Shown: positions 7,141 to 14,077, numbered from the stretch's first letter. The stretch: DNA of 16,339 bases from an uncultured Veillonella sp. (GCA_900757715.1 CAAEOZ010000135.1:1-16339); one strand, 5' to 3'. Made by a program: numbers and translations. Notes: generated by a model from the letters alone, not told the origin.

Positions 7141-7168
7141 AGTATAGACTATACTTTCACCTATTATA
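7141..7168 (-). promoter_or_regulatory. Palindromic operator candidate and -10 box of the macrodomain-ogt unit
   Basis: A perfect palindrome AGTATAG-A-CTATACT (7141-7155) lies just upstream of the ribosome binding site. TATAAT on the minus strand (7163-7168) would place the transcription start at about 7156, so the palindrome would cover bases +1 to +15, a typical repressor position. No convincing -35 is seen at the right spacing. The half-site CTATACT also occurs as an inverted pair at 4800-4842. Confidence 0.4.
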
Positions 7169-7178
7169 TAACAAAAAA

Positions 7179-7206
7179 CTGCTAGCACATATGTATATGC
7201 TAGCAG
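7179..7206 (-). terminator. Intrinsic terminator after the ABM-domain gene
   Basis: CTGCTAGCA (7179-7187) pairs with TGCTAGCAG (7198-7206), with three more pairs inside after one mismatch. Read on the minus strand the stem is followed by TTTTTTGTT. It would end the long minus-strand unit that runs through the immunity-like genes, the tRNA-editing gene and the ABM gene. Confidence 0.75.
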
Positions 7207-7237
7207 TAACTTTACTGTGATTATATTATATTCAATT

Positions 7238-8005
7238 TTAAGGTCTAACAAAAGCTTGCCCACCATGGTTTACAAGGATATCCCCATCTAATACTTTAGT
7301 AGTAACCCCTTGTAGACTACCTTGGATTTGGCTCATCATAAAGCGATAACCTGGGCTATTCAAGTGTTTGTTAAGGGCTTCCTGATCGCTATAGATCTGA
7401 ATAACGTACCAGCGATTTTTTGCGTTTCTTTCACGAAGCACATAACCAGCCTTATAACCCGCATCATCCCGAACGGCACGTTCCATATCGAGTTGATATT
7501 GACGTTGTACCGTATCGATTTCATTGCTATCAACAGTAAACTCAGTTAAGGTAACTACTGTCTTACCATCATTTACGATAGATAATGCATCTTTCTTTTC
7601 AAATAAAAGTACAGACTGTACATCGTACATCTTACGATTTGTTAATTTAGAACCGATTTCATTAACAAATGCTTGATAATGGTCAGATTTGCGATGTGTT
7701 TCAATAGCAGCTAAATCTTTATAGATTTCAACTACATAAGACTCCGAAGGATTACCCTTTACATGAGCCACATTCATGGACAATGTATTAGGCTCTTTTT
7801 CCATAGATGCTGTCAGATTAGCTACACCTGCACTATTATAAGTTCCTTGTAACTCTACGGGTACTTCGAAACGATACATACCTACACTAGGTGCTGTATC
7901 TACAGATTGATCTCGCTCCATAACAAGAGCTGCAAAGGATGTGCTTACACCTAATACGGCAATAACAGATGTAACTATCATACGTTTTAATAATGTTCTA
8001 TTCAT
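7238..8005 (-). CDS. Exported protein with two ABM (antibiotic biosynthesis monooxygenase-like) domains
   Basis: A 255-residue protein with an N-terminal signal peptide: basic start (R3, K7, R8), hydrophobic core 9-24 and a plausible cleavage after S23-F-A25. Two ferredoxin-like ABM repeats follow, about 43-135 and 150-240. Each carries the family's helix signature: VVEIYKDLAAIETHRKSDHY (91-110) and YVIQIYSDQEALNKHLNSPGY. ABM-fold proteins include small oxygenases, haem-degrading enzymes and many stress proteins; no specific catalytic residue can be named. I chose the ATG at 8005 because AGGAAG precedes it and the signal peptide then starts properly; an upstream TTG at 8038 lacks a ribosome site. 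It lies 35 bases after the tRNA-editing gene, probably in the same transcript. Confidence 0.8.
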   Translation of the reverse strand: MNRTLLKRMIVTSVIAVLGVSTSFAALVMERDQSVDTAPSVGMYRFEVPVELQGTYNSAGVANLTASMEKEPNTLSMNVAHVKGNPSESYVVEIYKDLAAIETHRKSDHYQAFVNEIGSKLTNRKMYDVQSVLLFEKKDALSIVNDGKTVVTLTEFTVDSNEIDTVQRQYQLDMERAVRDDAGYKAGYVLRERNAKNRWYVIQIYSDQEALNKHLNSPGYRFMMSQIQGSLQGVTTKVLDGDILVNHGGQAFVRP

Positions 8006-8040
8006 AGATCTTCCTAAACTGCTCCTAAAACACTTCAAAA

Positions 8041-8526
8041 TTACAATGTAATATACTCTACTATTGTACCATGTTCTTCAATAAGTTTAACTAGTTCTTT
8101 GCCTTGAAGCCACACGGTCGCATCATTTTGGTTCGGATGTATGCCGATTAAATTATTTTCGTAGTCCGCATCAATATAATAATGTACCTTACGGTCCTCA
8201 TCATGGAGCAAGCAAAATGGAGATACATGACCTGGTTTAATCTTCAATATATCCCATAGTTCTTCTTCTGAACCAAAGGAAATCTTTTTGAGTTTATGGT
8301 CCTTACGGAACTGTTTTAAATCTACTCGCTTTGAACCACGAACGGTAATTAAATAATAATGCTCCCGTTTATGATCTCGTATAAATAAATTCTTCGCATC
8401 CCACTCAGGATATGGCAACTGCACATTTGGCTTATCGTCCATACTAAATAATGGTGCGTGATCTGTAATTTCAAAATCGATATGATGGTCACGCAAACAA
8501 TCATATACGCCTTGTTTATCTAACAT
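8041..8526 (-). CDS. ProXp-ala / YbaK-type aminoacyl-tRNA editing protein
   Basis: A free-standing deacylase (161 residues) of the INS-like superfamily that clears mischarged tRNA, most likely Ala-tRNA(Pro). Features are the substrate-side loop around DHAPLFS (22-28), DAKNLFIRD at 43-51 with catalytic-type Lys45, a region beginning GHVSPFCLL at 99, and GIHPNQNDATVWL at 128-140. The length and pattern fit ProXp-ala/PrdX rather than the longer INS domain inside ProRS. The ATG at 8526 has AGAGGT upstream. Its 107-base leader holds a long-armed inverted repeat (8552-8633). The gene follows the DUF4375 gene and precedes the exported ABM gene, both in the same direction. Confidence 0.88.
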   Translation of the reverse strand: MLDKQGVYDCLRDHHIDFEITDHAPLFSMDDKPNVQLPYPEWDAKNLFIRDHKREHYYLITVRGSKRVDLKQFRKDHKLKKISFGSEEELWDILKIKPGHVSPFCLLHDEDRKVHYYIDADYENNLIGIHPNQNDATVWLQGKELVKLIEEHGTIVEYITL

Positions 8527-8551
8527 GTAATACCTCTAATACATCATTTCT

Positions 8552-8633
8552 GCTTGGTGAAAGTAGATAACATAATAAAAGCGATTAACATAGTGAAAGT
8601 ACCTATTGTATCTTGTTAAATATATCACCAAGC
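8552..8633. repeat. Long-range inverted repeat between the DUF4375 gene and the tRNA-editing gene
   Basis: GCTTGGTGA (8552-8560) and TCACCAAGC (8625-8633) are perfect 9-base arms 64 bases apart. Nested inside are TTAACA (8585-8590) and TGTTAA (8614-8619), and TGAAAGTA occurs twice in the same orientation. The right arm abuts the DUF4375 stop codon. There is no U-tract, so it is not an ordinary terminator; it could be a folded leader, an RNA processing site or chance. Confidence 0.35.
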
Positions 8634-9656
8634 TTATTCTGGAATCGTATAGGTTCCATCAAATACAAATAACTGAGGATTCTCATGTACAAATACATCT
8701 TCGAAGATACCATCATATGTATATACTGCATCATCTTTTTCATCAAGGAAATCAAAGAATTCTGGATTATTCTCAGATTGTTGTAATAAGTACCATCGTT
8801 CCGCTCTATCAAATGGTACAGTACCGCCAAAGAAATCTAGTACTGATTGGAAATTATCTGCCAACTCTTTCATATTGAATAGACGCAACCCCGCTAAAGC
8901 ATCCTCCCATACGATGCCTGTTGAATTATAGAAAAACTGATGATGTCCGCCATTATTAACCTCAGCAAAATACCAACATATTGCATTAAGATATCGTTGC
9001 TCTAATGTAAACTCTTTAGATGTTTCTATATAATCATCATAAGAGCCATAAATATTTATGGTCCAATACGCAGGTTCATTAATAGTCCACATATCGTCAG
9101 TTTCTTTAATTTCTTCAACAGTTATAGTCCGATGCTGAGATACACCTCTCCTATTCTTCTGTTTTTCGGCTACGTATTTACTATAAGCAGAACACAATTC
9201 TGGGTAATCAGACTCACACCTTTCAAAATCCATCTGCATATAACACATATCAATAAGCTCAAAAAAATATCCTTTTATATTATTTCGATTCTCACTAACA
9301 GCTAGGCGTATACCATTATCTACAAGTGATAGCATATGTTGCATATTATTAGATGTATATGCTTCATTATTATTCGAAGCAATAAATCCGTAAGAGTAAG
9401 CACAGCGATAATGCCACACAGCATCTCTACACTCTTCATCAATAGAGTTTAATACCTTGATGGCTTCTTCCGGTTTATCATGATTGTTATACGCTCTACC
9501 AAGCTCACCTAATAAAGGTACAGATAGATTCTCGATGCCCACACCAGTTAATGCCTCAATAATCATCTCCTCTTGTCCTATATCATTAAGATCTTTAATA
9601 GTTTGTAATTGCACCTCTTCAGAAAAAGATAAAAAACGTTCAACACTTAACGACAT
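8634..9656 (-). CDS. Helical-repeat plus DUF4375 (DMP19-like) protein, immunity-type
   Basis: 340 residues, cytoplasmic, no signal or membrane segment. The N-terminal part (about 3-170) is a TPR-like helical module clearly homologous to the middle of the neighbouring SUKH protein: GVGIENLSVPLLGELGRAY (38-56), then IDEECRDAVWHYR. The C-terminal part (about 218-330) matches DUF4375, with RYLNAICWYFAEVNNGGHHQ (221-240) and FFYNSTG. DUF4375/DMP19-like proteins are frequent in polymorphic-toxin immunity loci; DMP19 itself is a DNA-mimic protein. Residues 180-215 form an acidic linker. The start at 9656 is supported by the reading frame and a weak AGGGA site somewhat far upstream. A 125-base gap separates it from the SUKH gene, so a second promoter is possible. 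The target is unknown. Confidence 0.75.
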   Translation of the reverse strand: MSLSVERFLSFSEEVQLQTIKDLNDIGQEEMIIEALTGVGIENLSVPLLGELGRAYNNHDKPEEAIKVLNSIDEECRDAVWHYRCAYSYGFIASNNNEAYTSNNMQHMLSLVDNGIRLAVSENRNNIKGYFFELIDMCYMQMDFERCESDYPELCSAYSKYVAEKQKNRRGVSQHRTITVEEIKETDDMWTINEPAYWTINIYGSYDDYIETSKEFTLEQRYLNAICWYFAEVNNGGHHQFFYNSTGIVWEDALAGLRLFNMKELADNFQSVLDFFGGTVPFDRAERWYLLQQSENNPEFFDFLDEKDDAVYTYDGIFEDVFVHENPQLFVFDGTYTIPE

Positions 9657-9781
9657 ACAATATGCATCCCTTCATCCCAATTAATATGTATATGAAATCA
9701 TTTTAAAGTAGTAATATTAACCAACACACAAAACAATAAACTTTACTTAATGATGATTGATTTATATGATGGGTTATTTAC

Positions 9782-11293
9782 TTAGCTGCCACAACATACA
9801 TAAAAAACAGGAATACCCTCTTCGTTATCGATGAGGCCATGTCCCTCGCACTCATGTCCATCGTATTCTATGCCTTCATAGAATACATGATTGCCTAATT
9901 CTTTATTAGCCATTAAATTTTGTAACTTAAAGGTAAGTTCTTCTCCCGTAAAATATTTACCATTATCGGCAATAATATAGGCCATGATTTCTACTTGCCA
10001 CATGTTATCTTCTTTTTCTTCTTCTAGTAACTCTTCATCGTTTAAACGTTCATTATTATGGAGCTGATTTTCACTTTCGATCCATGCTTCATAAGTCACT
10101 AAAATTTCAGGTTCTTCTAATAGCGCTAATGCACTTTCCTTAGCACCATACTCAGCATACTCCTCTAATATTTGATTAAACTCTTTAGAAAAATTCTCTT
10201 TACTATATGACTTTTTATTGAATACCCAATGCACTGCACTGTACGAAGGATAGTTAGCCTCTGATATTTCAAGTGGCTCTGCGTCAGGTTTATTAATTTT
10301 AGTATTTTGGCTCTTATTAACGAAAGTTTTAATCGTTTCAAAAATCATAGGATAATCCTTTTCATACTCACTTGGCTTTATGAAAGATAAAATATATACT
10401 ACCACTTCACAACACCAGCTCAGTTGTTTTTCTAAGTGTGCTTCTTTTGTCTTTTTCATAGCAGTTTCAATCAACTGTAAAGCTTGCTGCACATGTTCAG
10501 AATGATAACTTTCACCATGTGCTAAAGAGGCATGCGCATAACCCTTACGATAATACCAAGACCAATCACGGTAAGACTCATCAATACGTTCAAATAACTC
10601 AACAGCCTCTGCTGCACGGTCATTATTGTTGTAGATACGTCCTAAGGTACTTAACAATATAGGAGATAAATTATCGATGCCTATATTAGTTAAAAGCTCC
10701 ATAGCACGATTAATATCTAGGTCCTCTTGTTCATTAATAAGTTTTACCTTATCCTCATCACTTAAAGCTTGAAACTCTTCATCCGTAATGTCTTCTATAC
10801 TTATATATAATTGCTTAATAAAGTCACCAAAATTATCTGCTAATAGAGTAATTGAGTAATCCCCTTCTTGGTCAACACGTACGACCTTAGGCTCACCAGT
10901 AGGACCACACTCACGATAATCGAGAAAAATCATATCGTGACCGCCAGAAATCGTATCCGCCACCACGACACCAATAGGAGGATATTCCCATTTAGACATC
11001 CAAAATTCGTTGCCAAATTCTCCAAAGATAGAATTCTTTTTATCTCTATCAATGCCATATATGCCGGTTACATATACACACTCACCATCATTATTAATAA
11101 AGCAGTTCTTATTCAATACACCGCCATTATGATTGTTAAGTAATTCAATATATGCTGCAGGTAATGTATAGCCCAACTCAGATTCAGCATTTTTTATGTC
11201 TTCATCAGTAACGTCTTTACCTATATAAGACTCAAATGCATAGTCACAATCATTCCAAAATCCGGTCCAATCAAAGTCTTTTAGATTACTCAT
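9782..11293 (-). CDS. SMI1/KNR4 (SUKH) domain protein with helical-repeat module and unknown C-terminal domain
   Basis: A 503-residue cytoplasmic protein in three parts. Residues about 27-163 are a SUKH domain: TDEDIKNAESELGYTLPAAY (29-48), NNHNGG, then PPIGVVVADTISGGHDMIFLDY in its core, and ADNFGDFI near its end. Residues about 171-335 are the TPR-like module shared with the DUF4375 protein, including GIDNLSPILLSTLGRIYNNND (205-225). Residues about 340-503 contain an acidic Glu-rich stretch (419-429) and a small C-terminal domain (431-503) with ADNGKYFTGEEL and VFYEGIEYDG, ending in CCGS; I do not recognise it. SUKH proteins commonly neutralise toxins of polymorphic or contact-dependent systems. 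The ATG at 11293 has AGGAGAGAG. It lies 29 bases after the small membrane protein gene. The toxin partner is not in view. Confidence 0.8.
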   Translation of the reverse strand: MSNLKDFDWTGFWNDCDYAFESYIGKDVTDEDIKNAESELGYTLPAAYIELLNNHNGGVLNKNCFINNDGECVYVTGIYGIDRDKKNSIFGEFGNEFWMSKWEYPPIGVVVADTISGGHDMIFLDYRECGPTGEPKVVRVDQEGDYSITLLADNFGDFIKQLYISIEDITDEEFQALSDEDKVKLINEQEDLDINRAMELLTNIGIDNLSPILLSTLGRIYNNNDRAAEAVELFERIDESYRDWSWYYRKGYAHASLAHGESYHSEHVQQALQLIETAMKKTKEAHLEKQLSWCCEVVVYILSFIKPSEYEKDYPMIFETIKTFVNKSQNTKINKPDAEPLEISEANYPSYSAVHWVFNKKSYSKENFSKEFNQILEEYAEYGAKESALALLEEPEILVTYEAWIESENQLHNNERLNDEELLEEEKEDNMWQVEIMAYIIADNGKYFTGEELTFKLQNLMANKELGNHVFYEGIEYDGHECEGHGLIDNEEGIPVFYVCCGS

Positions 11294-11322
11294 AATACTC
11301 TCTCCTAGTTAAATAGATTATT

Positions 11323-11793
11323 TTAACAAAATGGTTTCTCATCAGTGGCATATTCTTTAATTAAAGCTTTTACCCTGCGTCGTATCAAAATGGTATCAAC
11401 AATATAGGAAAAAATGATATAAGGAGATACATTTATAATCGCTATAGGGGCTAACATAACTGCTACTCGCAATAGGTCAAGGGAATATGCATACCATTCA
11501 AAATCAATGGTACTTAAAATTGGCTTCACATAATCTATTACGCTTACTTCCCATTGCATTAAGGGGTTTAATTCTTCACTAGTTCCTAATAGCCAAACGA
11601 AACTTACAGCAAAGATCAAACAATATAATATACCAATAGGAATCAATATCTTCGCTCTCTTTTTTAATAGATCACGGCAAATCGCATCTTCTTCCTCTGG
11701 TGTTACATCATATACCATATTGCATTGAATCTGAATCCGTCTAAATCGATAGCGAATATACTTATACAAAAGGTTATTCGGTTTATATAGCAT
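11323..11793 (-). CDS. Small uncharacterised membrane protein
   Basis: 156 residues, not recognised. A strongly basic N-terminus (K11, R14, R16, R18, R19) is followed by a hydrophilic stretch, a clear membrane helix at 49-69, a loop, and a second hydrophobic region at about 107-136 that could be one long or two short helices, then a basic tail with RRR at 138-140. The positive-inside pattern suggests both ends are cytoplasmic. The ATG at 11793 is chosen because GTGGAG sits 6 bases upstream; the reading could open at that GTG (11805), but it would then lack its own site. It lies between genes for small soluble immunity-like proteins, so it may be a membrane-acting immunity protein; this is inference only. 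Confidence 0.65.
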   Translation of the reverse strand: MLYKPNNLLYKYIRYRFRRIQIQCNMVYDVTPEEEDAICRDLLKKRAKILIPIGILYCLIFAVSFVWLLGTSEELNPLMQWEVSVIDYVKPILSTIDFEWYAYSLDLLRVAVMLAPIAIINVSPYIIFSYIVDTILIRRRVKALIKEYATDEKPFC

Positions 11794-11840
11794 AATAAGC
11801 TCCACATATACGTCATAATAGACAAATCATTGAAAATATA

Positions 11841-12200
11841 TCACCCGTCTATAGCAAAGTAGTGTAAATCTTTAAATTTATCATCCCAAAATGTAAAGGA
11901 AAAGATGTGAGTATCATCAAAGGTTTGCTCGCAATAGGTCACAGCATCTCGATCTGGTTCAATAATAGGCATACCTATCCGTGTTTTTACTTCATCAATA
12001 GTTACATCGCCATACCAATCTCTTATTTCGTTATAGATGAAAGTAGCAATTATATCTATATTCTTATGGTAATTGGCAGCTAATAATTTTGCAATTTCTA
12101 CATTAACATCCGTTGGAACCTCATCCCAGCAAAATTGTATTCCTTCATAATACAAGGTGTATTGTCTTAACTGTTCATCATATTTTACATGATTAGTCAT
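11841..12200 (-). CDS. Uncharacterised small soluble protein in immunity-type cluster
   Basis: 119 residues, acidic, rich in aromatic residues, with no signal peptide or membrane segment. It opens with a probable beta hairpin (YDEQLRQYTLYYEGIQFCW, 7-25), has a helical middle (31-60), and ends IFSFTFWDDKFKDLHYFAIDG. The ending faintly recalls DUF2262/DUF6985-type proteins of immunity loci, but I cannot claim membership. Its first 8 bases overlap the end of the preceding gene (ATGACTAA holds both start and stop), which points to translational coupling. The membrane-protein gene follows. Confidence 0.65.
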   Translation of the reverse strand: MTNHVKYDEQLRQYTLYYEGIQFCWDEVPTDVNVEIAKLLAANYHKNIDIIATFIYNEIRDWYGDVTIDEVKTRIGMPIIEPDRDAVTYCEQTFDDTHIFSFTFWDDKFKDLHYFAIDG

Positions 12201-12612
12201 TTTCAGAATCCTTTACATAGCTTTCCATCTTAGGTCTTAAATCTAGCACAATTTCCCAACTATCTAATGCTGGCACCTTATGATGTGCAATAAAATCTGC
12301 TATTATCTGTAATACCTCTTGAGGGCCTTGCTCATTTTTACCATATATAATAGCACCTTGGTCACCATTATTGGTTACACTAATTTCTATATGTAATAAA
12401 TCGGTATCTTCATCACTGCAAACTTGTAGAAAGTTATACAGTTTATTATCTATGAAGATTTTATTTGATGGTGATACAATCACAAAATCCTGTTCTTGAT
12501 CCGCAATAGCATAGAGATTCTGCTCAACTTCATTCAGTGTAATCCCTTCATATTTATAGGTACCTACATCAATTGACCAATCAGTATATGTTTTATCGAA
12601 GTCAGCTGTCAT
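12193..12612 (-). CDS. Uncharacterised small acidic protein in immunity-type cluster
   Basis: 139 residues, not recognised, soluble and acidic. Alternating beta-type segments (DFVIVSPSNKIFI at 42-54, LLHIEISV) and a terminal helix (EVLQIIADFIAHHK) suggest a compact alpha/beta fold of the size usual for immunity proteins. The ATG at 12612 has AAGGAGAATAGGAT upstream. It follows the ankyrin gene by 43 bases and overlaps the next gene by 8 bases, so the pair is almost certainly translated from one message. Whether the two proteins act together is unknown. Confidence 0.65.
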   Translation of the reverse strand: MTADFDKTYTDWSIDVGTYKYEGITLNEVEQNLYAIADQEQDFVIVSPSNKIFIDNKLYNFLQVCSDEDTDLLHIEISVTNNGDQGAIIYGKNEQGPQEVLQIIADFIAHHKVPALDSWEIVLDLRPKMESYVKDSEND

Positions 12613-12655
12613 ATGTATCCTATTCTCCTTAACTACATATTAAAATTACCTTATT

Positions 12656-13717
12656 TTAAAATAAAGTTTCTAATTGACCTGACATATCTGCCATAAACTC
12701 ATCAAATTTACAAAGTTCCCGTAACTCTTGATGTTCTAGATCATAACAACTTATCTTTTTAATTTTAGGGTCCCATACAATTTGCCATTCGTTATACTCG
12801 CCCAGTTCTTTAGATAAACGTAATAGATTACGGCGACCTAATTTAAAGGGAATCGTATCAATAAGTGGGAAAAACTCTATCGATATAAAATCGGAGTCTG
12901 GTAATTCAAAGTAAAGTTGATTGCCCTCTAAAAAATTCACTAATGCTTTTGGTAATTTAAATGGCTTTAACTGATCCATTTTATTTTGTATATCATGGAA
13001 CTCAGCAGGCTCTAAAGATTTAAAATACTCTGCCATTTCCATATCGCCCTTTTCAATGGCAATGCTATAGGGACGCATACCATCCTTTTCCGTAATGGTT
13101 ACATCAGCACCATGTTCTACCAAGTATTGACACATCTTTAAGTCTACATACCGAGCTGCAACGCACAATGGAGTCGGCTTAAAGGGATATACAGAATCAG
13201 GCTTGTTGTAGTTAATATCTACACCATTATTAATAAAGAAATCTAGAACCTCATAATTTCTATCTGTAATGGCATTTCTGAAAGCTTTGCCGCCATATTT
13301 TTGTACCGTATGGCCTAAATCATGAATAATCTGTAGATGATTATATTTCTTGCCATACAATGCAGCTTGAAAGGCATCTACTTTCACACGGTTCAAAGCA
13401 TGAACATTGGCATCATGAGCTACAACATAGTCTATAATCTCTTTATTACCATACCGTACAGCTAGCAAGAAACTTGGATTTTCTTCATCATTTAAATCTA
13501 CGCCATGTTCGACTAACCATTGAATACTTGGCAAGCAACACATGACAAGAGCTAATTCTAAAGGTGTATGCTCACTATACTCACCAATTTCTATATGTTT
13601 ATTAATATCCCAACCATTGGCTAATTCTATTTCAAGAGAAGGTACTTCCCCTTCAATAATATCTATTACAATCTTAGGCACTGATTCAAATGTACCTAAG
13701 TCTTTTAAATGTATCAT
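12656..13717 (-). CDS. Ankyrin-repeat protein with a SUKH-like C-terminal domain
   Basis: 353 residues without signal peptide. Ankyrin-type repeats span about 45-235, seen as HTPLELALVMC...WLVEHGVDLN (50-76), PSFLLAVRYGNKEIIDYVVAHDANV (81-105), AFRNAITDRNYEVLDFFINNGVDIN (145-169) and PTPLCVAARYVDLKMCQYLVEHGADV (181-206). The remaining 100 residues are not ankyrin: KLPKALVNFLEGNQLYFELP at 254-273, then WQIVWDPKIKKISCYDLEHQ (311-330), and a LCKFDEFM near the end. Their order resembles a reduced SUKH/SMI1 fold, which would suit an immunity protein. The ATG at 13717 has GGGAGAGA upstream, and TATAAT on the minus strand (13764-13769) may be its -10. It appears to be the first gene of the cluster. 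Confidence 0.8.
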   Translation of the reverse strand: MIHLKDLGTFESVPKIVIDIIEGEVPSLEIELANGWDINKHIEIGEYSEHTPLELALVMCCLPSIQWLVEHGVDLNDEENPSFLLAVRYGNKEIIDYVVAHDANVHALNRVKVDAFQAALYGKKYNHLQIIHDLGHTVQKYGGKAFRNAITDRNYEVLDFFINNGVDINYNKPDSVYPFKPTPLCVAARYVDLKMCQYLVEHGADVTITEKDGMRPYSIAIEKGDMEMAEYFKSLEPAEFHDIQNKMDQLKPFKLPKALVNFLEGNQLYFELPDSDFISIEFFPLIDTIPFKLGRRNLLRLSKELGEYNEWQIVWDPKIKKISCYDLEHQELRELCKFDEFMADMSGQLETLF

Positions 13718-13802
13718 GTCTCTCTCCCATGAACTATATTTTAAAATGATTATTACTAATTACATTATATTACATTTATAAGTATGAGTGTATAGTAAAA
13801 GC

Positions 13803-13820
13803 CCTTCGCATAAGCGAAGG
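13803..13820 (-). terminator. Hairpin terminator upstream of the ankyrin gene
   Basis: CCTTCGC (13803-13809) and GCGAAGG (13814-13820) close an ATAA loop. On the minus strand the stem is followed by GCTTTTAC, a short U-tract. It would stop transcripts coming from the SRPBCC gene, isolating the immunity-like cluster. Confidence 0.6.
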
Positions 13821-13938
13821 ACTACTATAATACCAAATACAATTCTAGAATCTCAATTTATCTTTTTCATAACGAAGTAACAAGAGCGTTTATAAATTTT
13901 AATCCATACACATTTAAAAATTATATTCCACAAATATT

Positions 13939-14022
13939 TTATTTACCAAGGTGCTTGGCAACTTGACAAATAATTTCTTCATCACTTTTTTCATCATGCT
14001 CTTTAATAGCTTTCGAAGGTTT
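13939..14022 (-). pseudogene. Possible C-terminal remnant of a lost gene
   Basis: One minus-strand frame reads 27 codons with a convincing protein composition (KPSKAIKEHDEKSDEEIICQ, then VAKHLGK and a stop at 13939-13941). It is blocked upstream by a stop and has no start codon. Just upstream, a different frame offers an ATG that runs only ten codons (MKIDVGEFCV, from about 14065). Together they could be a small gene broken by frameshifts. I do not recognise the family, and chance is not excluded. Confidence 0.25.
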
Positions 14023-14077
14023 TTAAATCTAACCTCAGACACAAAACTCACCTACGTCTATTTTCATAAAACCAATC

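Larger units (their letters stand above)
13718..14077. other. 360-base gene-poor AT-rich gap
   Basis: The gap between the SRPBCC gene and the ankyrin gene holds the ankyrin promoter region (TATAAT at 13764-13769), a hairpin terminator (13803-13820) and a possible gene remnant (13939-14022). Apart from these I see no RNA gene, repeat family or complete reading frame. Confidence 0.6.

Noticed and set aside
8603..8878. Overlapping short frames on both strands at the end of the DUF4375 gene
   Set aside because: They are composition-driven shadows of the DUF4375 coding frame, with no ribosome sites and no domain.
9657..9781. Terminator between the SUKH and DUF4375 genes
   Set aside because: No stable hairpin with a U-tract was found in this 125-base gap, so read-through remains possible.
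8634..13717. Toxin gene, transposase, integrase or CRISPR array within the accessory cluster
   Set aside because: All six genes were read through; none has nuclease, deaminase, transposase or recombinase motifs, and no regularly spaced repeats are present.
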